Shown here: piece after piece, positions 1 to 5,309 of the stretch
Layout: each line of letters starts with the position of its first letter
Position numbering within the stretch: the first letter of the stretch is position 1
Assembly (NCBI GenBank): GCA_900557655.1
Contig: USTX01000051.1
Location: forward strand, 1-5,665
Direction: 5' to 3'
DNA: 5,665 nt
From: an uncultured Eubacteriales bacterium
Lineage (GTDB): Bacteria; Bacillota; Clostridia; Christensenellales; UBA1242
Notes under the pieces: model-generated
Told to the model about the DNA's origin: nothing
Database searches by the model: none
What the model saw: the letters and a program-made list of their open reading frames with translations, nothing else
Made by a program: the position numbers and the translations under genes

Positions 1-1449
1 ATCATTGCGACGGTTGCGGTGTTTGTAACGGGCTGCGGGTTTGGCAGTGTTGTTAAAAAGGCCAGTAAAAATCTTGACACATACACAATTGACGCCAGTT
101 TTGACGAGTCAAGCAACACGCTTACGGGCAAGCAAAAGGTATTGTATAAAAACACCACGGGCGCCACGCTTGACGACATCTGTTTTCATCTTTTTGCCAA
201 GGCGTTTAGAGGGGGCGCGAAAATTCGACCATGGACAAGTCTTACTGAGGCGCGCTGCTTTCCAGATGGTGTTAATTTTGGCGATATGACGGTAACGCTG
301 GCGCAAGTATCAGGGCAAGAAACCACGTTCGTTTTTGATGGTGAAGACGAAAACATCCTAAAAATTGAGTTAAGCGAGCCGCTTGAAAAGGGTGAGGTGG
401 CCGAGATCAATATTGAGTGGGTAACGAAAATTGCCAATTGTGACCATCGGCTTGGCGTAAACAAAGATTGCGTTAATCTTTCAGGCTTTTTCCCACGGGC
501 GTGTGAGTTTGAAGACGGGGAGTTTGATAAAACACCGTATTACGCAACGGGTGACCCATTTAATTTTGGCGTGGCAAACTTTAACGTTAACCTGACACTG
601 CCCGCTGAATACGTGGTTGCTAGCTCGGGGACGGTGAAAACGATAAATAAAACTGGCGGGCGTAATACGTACGTGATTTCGGGGTTGGCGCTTAGAGATT
701 TTGCGGCGGTGTGTGGGAAAAATTTAATCAAAATTAGCGAAAAAGTGGGCAACACGACCGTTAATTATTTTTGCGATAAAAATAAAGAAAATCCGCAAAA
801 TGACTTAAAACTTGCGGCACGCGCGGTTAATTTTTATAACGCCACGTTTTTTGAATATCCGTATCGCGAATTGAATATCGTTGAGTCGCCATTTATGCAG
901 GGCGGGATGGAGTTTTCTAACCTCTGTTTAATAAGCAGCAACGTCAACGATGCCACGGAGCACAACAAGGTTGTTGCGCACGAAGTGGCGCACCAATGGT
1001 GGTATGGTGTGTGCGGAAACAACCAAATTAAAGACGCGTGGTTTGACGAGGGTTTGGCAGAAATTTCAACCTTTATGTTTTTTGACAAGTACCGCGAATA
1101 TGGGCCGACGTATTCGTCTAGTATTCAAGACGCACAAACGGGGTATAATCTGTTTTTAGAGGTTTTTGAGTCTATCGAAATCCCCGTTAAAAAGCAGATG
1201 AATTTAAGCGTTAATGAATATTCAAACGAGTATGAATACACGTATATGGTTTACGTTAAGGGTGCGCTTATGTTTGATGAAATCAAGTCGTCAGTGGGGG
1301 ATAAGGCGTTTGTGCGGGCGCTTAAAAATCTTTATAAAAAGCACAAGTTTGAAAAAATAACAAAAGATATGGTGGCTGACAGTTTTTCAGGTTCGGCGCG
1401 AAAAAGGGTTAATGAAATTTTAAATAAATACATAAACGGCGAGGTGTAA
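1..1449 (+). CDS. M1-family zinc aminopeptidase, predicted lipoprotein (5' end outside window)
   Basis: M1 (gluzincin) peptidases remove N-terminal residues from peptides. The frame is open from base 1. The first in-frame start-like codon, GTG at 19, has no Shine-Dalgarno and lies inside a hydrophobic stretch, so the true start is upstream. Residues IIATVAVFVTGC end in a lipobox (V-T-G-C, Cys codon 34-36), so the mature protein is probably lipid-anchored on the outer face of the membrane. Counting from the GTG, an N-terminal beta-rich domain (about 20-230) precedes a thermolysin-like domain. That domain holds the substrate-binding GGMEF motif (295-299, a variant of GxMEN), HEVAH (321-325) and, 18 residues later, E344. 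The zinc ligands are therefore H321, H325 and E344, with E322 as the general base. Y412 in VYVKGAL fits the transition-state tyrosine. The protein ends shortly after the helical catalytic domain, so it is the short bacterial form without a large C-terminal domain. All key residues are intact. The physiological substrate is unknown. Confidence 0.93.
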   Translation: MIATVAVFVTGCGFGSVVKKASKNLDTYTIDASFDESSNTLTGKQKVLYKNTTGATLDDICFHLFAKAFRGGAKIRPWTSLTEARCFPDGVNFGDMTVTLAQVSGQETTFVFDGEDENILKIELSEPLEKGEVAEINIEWVTKIANCDHRLGVNKDCVNLSGFFPRACEFEDGEFDKTPYYATGDPFNFGVANFNVNLTLPAEYVVASSGTVKTINKTGGRNTYVISGLALRDFAAVCGKNLIKISEKVGNTTVNYFCDKNKENPQNDLKLAARAVNFYNATFFEYPYRELNIVESPFMQGGMEFSNLCLISSNVNDATEHNKVVAHEVAHQWWYGVCGNNQIKDAWFDEGLAEISTFMFFDKYREYGPTYSSSIQDAQTGYNLFLEVFESIEIPVKKQMNLSVNEYSNEYEYTYMVYVKGALMFDEIKSSVGDKAFVRALKNLYKKHKFEKITKDMVADSFSGSARKRVNEILNKYINGEV

Positions 1450-1544
1450 GTTGTTAATTTATTTGCAATATTTTTAATTATTTATTCTTAATTAAAAGAA
1501 TTATTTTTTAATTTTTAAAAATTGTTTTAAATTGTTAATCAAAT

Positions 1545-1598
1545 TACCATCTCAGCTAAAATTGCTAGAAAAATTGGGGTATTATGTGTGAGATAGTA
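1545..1598. repeat. 10-bp inverted repeat with 34-nt loop in a GC-richer island
   Basis: The arms are TACCATCTCA (1545-1554) and TGAGATAGTA (1589-1598). Read as DNA or + strand RNA they pair at 9 of 10 positions with a C/A mismatch. Read as - strand RNA the mismatch becomes a U-G wobble, giving an uninterrupted 10-bp stem. The loop contains a GGGG run (1576-1579), which stands out in the surrounding sequence. It could be a small structured RNA, a protein-binding site or a relic. Only one copy is present in the window, and I do not recognise an RNA family. Confidence 0.5.
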
Positions 1599-1630
1599 CC
1601 TAGTTAAAATTATACGCAATCATTTAATTA

Positions 1631-1674
1631 ATGCTATTTTAATGCTATTTTAATGCTATTTTAATGCTAATTTA
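1631..1674. repeat. four-copy 11-bp tandem repeat with phased T-tracts
   Basis: The unit ATGCTATTTTA occurs three times exactly (1631-1641, 1642-1652, 1653-1663) and a fourth time with one change, ATGCTAATTTA (1664-1674). The T4 tracts therefore recur every 11 bp, close to one helical turn, which is the arrangement known to produce intrinsic DNA curvature. The repeat lies about 160-205 bp upstream of the walJ -35 box. Slipped-strand replication could have generated it. A role in promoter architecture or in binding a nucleoid protein is inference. Confidence 0.85.
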
Positions 1675-1722
1675 ATTTTAAATTATTTTTAGATTGGTTT
1701 TAATTAATTATCAATTTAAAAT

Positions 1723-1767
1723 TTGGCTAAATTGTTAGTCGTAAGTGGTTGAGTTGTTGGCTAAATT
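1723..1767. repeat. 11-bp direct repeat TTGGCTAAATT
   Basis: Exact copies lie at 1723-1733 and 1757-1767, 34 bp apart start to start. A related sequence, CAGCTAAAATT, lies at 1553-1563. In an AT-rich spacer a repeat containing GGC is less likely by chance than a pure A/T one, so it may be a pair of protein-binding sites, but two copies are weak evidence. Confidence 0.4.
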
Positions 1768-1795
1768 AAATACTATTAAAGCAATTTTAAAGCCC

Positions 1796-1853
1796 TTTAT
1801 AAACTTAAGTCAAATAGTGGATAATTGCGATATTGCTTGATTAAGTTTATAAA
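1796..1853. repeat. 13-bp perfect inverted repeat bracketing the upstream half of the walJ promoter
   Basis: TTTATAAACTTAA (1796-1808) is the exact reverse complement of TTAAGTTTATAAA (1841-1853). If G1809 is skipped, TCAA (1810-1813) also matches TTGA (1837-1840), so the dyad extends to 17 positions per arm. The right arm covers the -35 box and much of the promoter spacer. Between the arms is a short direct repeat, GATAATTGC (1820-1828) followed by GATATTGC (1829-1836). The right arm is not followed by a T-run, so it does not look like a terminator. A dyad this close to the promoter is a reasonable operator candidate. The regulator is unknown. Confidence 0.65.
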
Positions 1854-1865
1854 ATTTGGTATAAT
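1837..1865 (+). promoter_or_regulatory. sigma-A-type promoter for the walJ operon
   Basis: The -35 is TTGATT (1837-1842), the spacer is exactly 17 bp, and the -10 is a consensus TATAAT (1860-1865). TG at 1857-1858 supplies an extended -10. Transcription should start around 1870-1873. It is the only strong promoter I see before the four-gene operon. The -35 overlaps the right part of an inverted repeat (1796-1853), so control by a DNA-binding protein is plausible. Confidence 0.8.
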
Positions 1866-1871
1866 ACAAAT

Positions 1872-1877
1872 GAGGAG
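1872..1877 (+). promoter_or_regulatory. walJ ribosome binding site at the predicted mRNA 5' end
   Basis: GAGGAG lies 5 nt before the ATG at 1883. The predicted transcription start falls on or within a few bases of this site, so the mRNA leader would be only about 10-13 nt. This spacing decides the walJ start codon. Confidence 0.75.
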
Positions 1878-1882
1878 TTTTT

Positions 1883-2680
1883 ATGCGAATAGTTAATTTG
1901 GCAAGCGGCAGCAAGGGTAATAGTACGCTTATTGAATGCCATAATACAAAAATTTTGTTAGACGCGGGGCTTGGTATCCGCGAGCTTGAAAAAAGGCTTA
2001 TAGGGGTTGGCGTAGAGCCTAAAAGTATTAACGCGATTGTTATAACGCACGAACACAGTGACCACATCGGCGGGCTTAAATCGTTTGTAAGAAAGTATAG
2101 GCCGCTTGTGTTTGCCCATCGCGATGTTTGGCCATATCTTGAAAAGAATATTGGCGACATTGCTGACAGTGTTGAGCGCCAGTTTGACAGCCTTCCGTTT
2201 AATATTGGGGACGTTATTGTTACGCCGTTTTGCGTTAGTCACGATAGCCGAAATTGTCAGGGATTTACCTTTGTTTGTGGTAAGGCTAAGTTTAGTTATG
2301 CAACTGATATTGGGTTTGTTTCGGGTGTTGTTGATGAAAACTTGTGTGGTTCTAAATTGGTTTTTATTGAGGCTAATCACGATCCAGATATGCTTAAAAA
2401 TAATCCACTTTATCCCCCCGTTTTAAAGGCGCGCATTCGTGGCAAAAACGGGCACTTATCTAACTTTGATTGTGCCAGCGAGGTGGTGCGTCTTGCCCAA
2501 AACGGAACAAGGTTTTTTGCGCTTAGCCATCTTAGTGAAAAAAATAACACGCCCGAGCTTGCTTTTGAGGTTGTAAGCAATGCATTAAGCTGCGCGGGGT
2601 TTAGCGTTGAAAAGGATGTTTTTATAAGGCTTACGCACCAAGATCATGCGGGAAATAATTTTTATTTAAAGGAAGAGTAA
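1883..2680 (+). CDS. walJ: WalJ/YycJ-like metallo-beta-lactamase-fold hydrolase
   Basis: The 265-residue protein matches the length of YycJ/WalJ proteins of Firmicutes and begins with the typical MRIVNLASGSKGNS segment (compare SGSxGNS in the family). The zinc-binding signature is THEHSDHIGG, with H56, H58, D60 and H61. Further metal-ligand candidates are H120 (VSHD), D142 (YATD) and H216 in the late ALSHLSEKNN segment, a family hallmark; GHLSN lies at 190-194. No signal peptide or membrane segment is visible, so it is cytoplasmic. Members of this family are predicted nucleases or phosphodiesterases. In several Firmicutes the gene accompanies walRK and has been linked to coordination of cell division with DNA replication. 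Here no walRK genes lie immediately upstream; walJ instead heads an operon behind its own promoter, with the next ORF 3 nt after its stop. The symbol rests on family resemblance; the exact substrate is not established. Confidence 0.88.
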   Translation: MRIVNLASGSKGNSTLIECHNTKILLDAGLGIRELEKRLIGVGVEPKSINAIVITHEHSDHIGGLKSFVRKYRPLVFAHRDVWPYLEKNIGDIADSVERQFDSLPFNIGDVIVTPFCVSHDSRNCQGFTFVCGKAKFSYATDIGFVSGVVDENLCGSKLVFIEANHDPDMLKNNPLYPPVLKARIRGKNGHLSNFDCASEVVRLAQNGTRFFALSHLSEKNNTPELAFEVVSNALSCAGFSVEKDVFIRLTHQDHAGNNFYLKEE

Positions 2681-2683
2681 GAT

Positions 2684-3874
2684 ATGCAAAATCTGCAATT
2701 TGACCCTAAAATTAATGAAAAAGTGGCAAAAAAAGTGCAAAAACCGCTAAGTTGCTTTGATTGCGACGACGCAAGTATTGGCGTTTTGGTTTATATAATT
2801 ATGCAATTTTTGGTCACACTTGTGGCAGTTACGCTTTTAAGAAACGGCGTTAAATATAACAACTTTTTCTATTTTGTTTATGCCTTTTTTGTTGAGGGCG
2901 TGTTTGGGCTTGCGGTTTTATTTGTAAGCGGGATAAGAAAAAGACAGTTTATCCCGGCTGTGGGCTTTAAAAAGAAAATGAACGGCGCGCTTATTGGTTG
3001 CGCGGTGGTTGTAAGCATTATTTGCCTTTTGGGGCTTGGGCGCGTTAGTGACTTTTTTGTTACGATTTTAAATAGTATTGGTTACACAAGCGTTACATCG
3101 GGCATTCAGGTTGATTCATTTGGTAAACTGCTTATGTACACGATTTTAATCGGTATTATGCCAGCGCTTTGTGAAGAGTTGTTGTTTCGTGGGTTGGTTT
3201 TAAATGGACTTGCTAGGTACGGAAAAAACTTGGCGGTGTTTGGGTCAGCGTTCTTCTTTATGATTATGCACGGAAATCCAGATCAAACGGTGCACCAATT
3301 TATTTTGGGCGTTATTTTTGGCTATATCGTTTATTATACGGGCAACATTTGGATAACAATAATTATTCATTTTTGCAATAATTTCTTTGTGTTGCTGATT
3401 AATTTTGTGTTTAACCTTTTATCGTCAGGTGAGACGGCCAGCACAGAGGTAACTGAAACGCTAAGCGAACAGGCAAGCGTTGGGTCAAGCATAGTTAGTT
3501 TTATAATTTCGGCGGCCATAGTTGCGGTTTCTGTATATTTGATTTATAAGGTGTTGGAGAAAATTATTGCCGAAAATAAAAACATTAACGGCCTTCCTGA
3601 CTATGTTAAGAAAGACGACTTTAAGATTTTAAAAGCGGGCGAGTTGTTTGATGATGTTGCGGGCGCACAGAGCGACGCTGTGGCTGCGGCTGATGGTGAC
3701 GCCATAAGTGACGCGGGCAACAGTGGTGAAATTGTTTGTGAAAAGACGGGCGTTGCGGGCGCCAAAGAGGGCGGGCCGAAAGTAAGCGTAATGGCATGGA
3801 TACTGTTTGCGGTGTCTACCATTTATTTTGCCTATGAGTGGATCGCGGCGTTGATTGAAGGGTTTTCAAAATAA
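2684..3874 (+). CDS. CPBP-family (CAAX/Abi) intramembrane metalloprotease with C-terminal extension
   Basis: This is a polytopic membrane protein of 396 residues. The CPBP motifs are all visible: EELLFR (E164, E165, R169) in a membrane segment, FMIMH with H196, and HFCNN with H229 and N233. These match the EExxxR, FxxxH and HxxxN active-site pattern of Rce1-type glutamate proteases. Hydrophobic segments are near 32-52, 60-83, 101-118, 148-163, 182-197, 204-219, 221-245 and 266-290. A hydrophilic Ala/Gly/Asp-rich linker (about 292-368) then leads to one more hydrophobic segment (369-390). The family core is usually much shorter, so the linker and last helix are additions. Bacterial members process or degrade membrane proteins or give bacteriocin self-immunity; the substrate here is unknown. 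The start ATG follows AAGGAAG (2669-2675) located inside the end of walJ, and the stop overlaps the next start by one base, so the gene is co-translated in the operon. Confidence 0.9.
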   Translation: MQNLQFDPKINEKVAKKVQKPLSCFDCDDASIGVLVYIIMQFLVTLVAVTLLRNGVKYNNFFYFVYAFFVEGVFGLAVLFVSGIRKRQFIPAVGFKKKMNGALIGCAVVVSIICLLGLGRVSDFFVTILNSIGYTSVTSGIQVDSFGKLLMYTILIGIMPALCEELLFRGLVLNGLARYGKNLAVFGSAFFFMIMHGNPDQTVHQFILGVIFGYIVYYTGNIWITIIIHFCNNFFVLLINFVFNLLSSGETASTEVTETLSEQASVGSSIVSFIISAAIVAVSVYLIYKVLEKIIAENKNINGLPDYVKKDDFKILKAGELFDDVAGAQSDAVAAADGDAISDAGNSGEIVCEKTGVAGAKEGGPKVSVMAWILFAVSTIYFAYEWIAALIEGFSK

Positions 3875-4341
3875 TGGTTAGGATAAAAATCATTGCAACG
3901 GGCGACGTGAAAGATAAAAATATCAAGGCAATAACGGACGAGTTTTATAAAAGGCTCTCGCGCTGGGCAAAGGTTGAAGAGGTGATAATAAGCGAGATTC
4001 CGCCTAAAAATGACGCCGAAATTCCGCTTGCAAAACGAAAGCAGGCAGAAATTCAACTAGCCAAACTAAGCGGGTTTGTTATCGCGCTTGACCGCAGCGG
4101 GAAAGAAATTGACAGTGTTGCGTTTGCTAAAAAGTTTGATGAGATAACAAGCGGCGGGGTAAGCACGATTACCTTTGTTATTGGCGGGTCTAACGGGTTT
4201 GATAAGGCGGTGCTTGACAGGGCAGATTTTGTTTTGTCTTTCGGGAAGATGACCTATCCGCACGAACTTATGCGCGCAATGCTTGTTGAGCAGATTTATC
4301 GCGCTTTTACGATAAACAACAACATTGCATATCATAAATAG
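3874..4341 (+). CDS. rlmH: RlmH, 23S rRNA pseudouridine-1915 N3-methyltransferase
   Basis: RlmH is a SPOUT-class, SAM-dependent enzyme that methylates the pseudouridine at position 1915 (E. coli numbering) in helix 69 of 23S rRNA, acting on assembled 70S ribosomes. At 155 residues it has the normal family length. Visible family features are ALDRSGKEIDS (71-81), the SAM-binding knot loop FVIGGSNGFD (101-110), and the signature run MTYPHELMRAML (126-137), followed by EQIYRA (139-144) and the C-terminal YHK (153-155). The start ATG overlaps the preceding stop codon (TAATG at 3872-3876). GAAGGG (3857-3862), 11 nt upstream, may serve as its ribosome site, so translational coupling is likely. The C-terminus is complete, and the conserved terminal Tyr-His is present. 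No odd features. Confidence 0.97.
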   Translation: MVRIKIIATGDVKDKNIKAITDEFYKRLSRWAKVEEVIISEIPPKNDAEIPLAKRKQAEIQLAKLSGFVIALDRSGKEIDSVAFAKKFDEITSGGVSTITFVIGGSNGFDKAVLDRADFVLSFGKMTYPHELMRAMLVEQIYRAFTINNNIAYHK

Positions 4342-4346
4342 GGGAG
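4340..4346 (+). promoter_or_regulatory. ribosome binding site of the M14 gene, overlapping the rlmH stop
   Basis: AGGGGAG includes the last two bases of the rlmH TAG stop and ends 3 nt before the ATG at 4350. The spacing is shorter than the usual 5-9 nt, but no other in-frame start nearby fits better. The overlap suggests that ribosomes ending rlmH reinitiate here. Confidence 0.6.
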
Positions 4347-4349
4347 TTT

Positions 4350-5222
4350 ATGGATTTTTGTGGTTTAATTCTTAAACTGCAAAAGATAAGAAAGGGCGAG
4401 GTTGTAACCCTTGGGCATTCGTGCTTGGGGCGCGACATTTATGGAGTTTTTTATAACTTTAAAAGCGAGCAAAACCTTTTAGTCAGCGGCGCAATTCACG
4501 CGCGTGAGCATATAACAAGCGACCTTATTATGTGGCTGATTGATTGCCTTGAACATGGCAACACAAAGGCGCGGCTTAACCTGCCTAACATCATGTTTAT
4601 TCCGTGCGTTAACCCAGATGGGATGGAGCTTGTAAACCGCGGGCTTGACAGTGTAAAAAACGCAAAATATACAACAAAACTTGAAAAAATGGTTCAAAAT
4701 TGCGATTTTTGTGACTTTAAAGCGAATATTCGCGGGGTTGACCTTAACAATAATTTTGACGCAAAATTTGGTACTGACCCGCGATACGCAAAAGCCCCCT
4801 CAGCGCACGGGTATAATGGCGTGGTGCCTGAAAGTGAGCCTGAAAGCAAACTGCTTGCTGAATTAGCGCGGTTTTTAAACCCAGATTTTACCATAAGTTT
4901 TCACAGCAAGGGCGAAGAAATTTATTATAATTTTCACCTTGATGGCGGGTGCAAAAAATACCATAAAAAAACGGCCGAATATTTTAGTAAACTTACGGGT
5001 TATAAATTGGTTGACGATACGGGCGTTTCGGCAGGCGGGGTTAAAGATTATTGCATTGAAAAATTGGGAATCCCGTCAATAACAATAGAGGTTGGAAGTG
5101 ACGACTTGGCGCACCCAATTCCAAGCGATAAATTAAACACTATTACGCCGCATTTTGAAGGTTTTTATGAGGCGGTTAATGGGGCATTTTTATATATTAA
5201 AAAGCACAAAAATAAATTTTAA
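4350..5222 (+). CDS. M14-family zinc carboxypeptidase-like peptidase, cytoplasmic
   Basis: M14 enzymes use one zinc ion to hydrolyse a peptide bond near a C-terminus, or a gamma-glutamyl bond in peptidoglycan-type members. In this 290-residue protein, HARE (50-53) supplies zinc ligands H50 and E53, H185 in SFHSKGEE is the third ligand, and E247 in TIEVGS fits the catalytic glutamate (E270 of carboxypeptidase A). Other family marks are the N-terminal LGHSCLGRDIYG (21-32), FIPCVNPDG (83-91) and GVDLNNNFDAKFG (129-141). In the last, N133 fits N144 of carboxypeptidase A, but the usual Arg (R145) is Asn (N134). No signal peptide or anchor is visible, so a role outside the cell is unlikely. It is the last gene of the walJ operon, 8 nt after rlmH. 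Recycling of cell-wall peptides such as gamma-D-glutamyl-diaminopimelate is a possibility by family analogy only. Confidence 0.88.
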   Translation: MDFCGLILKLQKIRKGEVVTLGHSCLGRDIYGVFYNFKSEQNLLVSGAIHAREHITSDLIMWLIDCLEHGNTKARLNLPNIMFIPCVNPDGMELVNRGLDSVKNAKYTTKLEKMVQNCDFCDFKANIRGVDLNNNFDAKFGTDPRYAKAPSAHGYNGVVPESEPESKLLAELARFLNPDFTISFHSKGEEIYYNFHLDGGCKKYHKKTAEYFSKLTGYKLVDDTGVSAGGVKDYCIEKLGIPSITIEVGSDDLAHPIPSDKLNTITPHFEGFYEAVNGAFLYIKKHKNKF

Positions 5223-5264
5223 AAAACAATAATTAATCAAAGATATTAAAAAAATAATAATAAA

Positions 5265-5292
5265 TTGATTATAAAAACTGCAAAAATCTAAC
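5265..5292 (+). promoter_or_regulatory. weak candidate promoter for tadA
   Basis: TTGATT (5265-5270), identical to the -35 chosen for walJ, is followed after 16 bp by TCTAAC (5287-5292), a 4-of-6 match to the -10 consensus. Transcription would start near 5299, directly before the GGAG ribosome site, so the leader would again be very short. The spacer is about 15% GC and such matches arise easily there; tadA may instead be read through from the operon, since no clear terminator separates them. Confidence 0.25.
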
Positions 5293-5300
5293 AAATATAC

Positions 5301-5304
5301 GGAG
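5301..5304 (+). promoter_or_regulatory. tadA ribosome binding site deciding between two adjacent ATGs
   Basis: GGAG lies 2 nt before the ATG at 5307 and 5 nt before the ATG at 5310. The second spacing is more usual, so 5310 is preferred; the choice changes the protein by one Met only. Confidence 0.6.
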
Positions 5305-5309
5305 AAATG

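Larger units (their letters stand above)
1450..1882. other. 433-nt AT-rich gene-free spacer with several repeats
   Basis: I see no convincing gene on either strand. GC is about 20% by direct count. From left to right it holds: short AT-only palindromes just after the upstream stop codon (1484-1501 and 1510-1523); a GC-richer island (about 1545-1620) bounded by a 10-bp inverted repeat; a four-copy 11-bp tandem repeat (1631-1674); an 11-bp direct repeat (1723-1733 and 1757-1767); a 13-bp inverted repeat (1796-1853); and the walJ promoter and ribosome binding site. There is no strong intrinsic terminator for the upstream gene. This is long for a spacer between co-oriented genes when the next three junctions are under 10 nt, so it probably separates two transcription units and carries regulatory or structural DNA. 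Confidence 0.8.

Noticed and set aside
19..21. GTG as the start of the M1 peptidase
   Set aside because: No ribosome site precedes it, the frame is open upstream to base 1, and it falls inside the hydrophobic core of a lipoprotein signal peptide.
1484..1523. Intrinsic terminator after the M1 gene
   Set aside because: The hairpin ATTCTT/AAGAAT has 6 bp with one G-C pair, and the palindrome at 1510-1523 is pure A/T with no loop. T-runs follow, but the stems are too weak to call.
1545..1674. CRISPR array or tracrRNA remnant
   Set aside because: The 11-bp units are contiguous with no spacers, the hairpin island is single copy, and no cas gene is present.
1450..1882. Replication origin in the AT-rich spacer
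   Set aside because: Only two one-mismatch DnaA-box-like sites are visible (TTATACGCA at 1610-1618 and the complement of TTATCCACT at 1816-1824). They are about 200 bp apart, with no cluster and no dnaA or dnaN nearby.
1810..2380. Open frames on the - strand across the spacer and walJ (1810-2160 and 1958-2380)
   Set aside because: They lie antisense to a well-supported gene, have no ribosome site that I can see, and their translations show no recognisable domain.
5234..5271. Inverted repeat TAATCAA/TTGATTA between the M14 gene and tadA
   Set aside because: Seven A/T-dominated base pairs with a 24-nt loop in 15% GC sequence are easily chance, and no compact terminator stem is formed.
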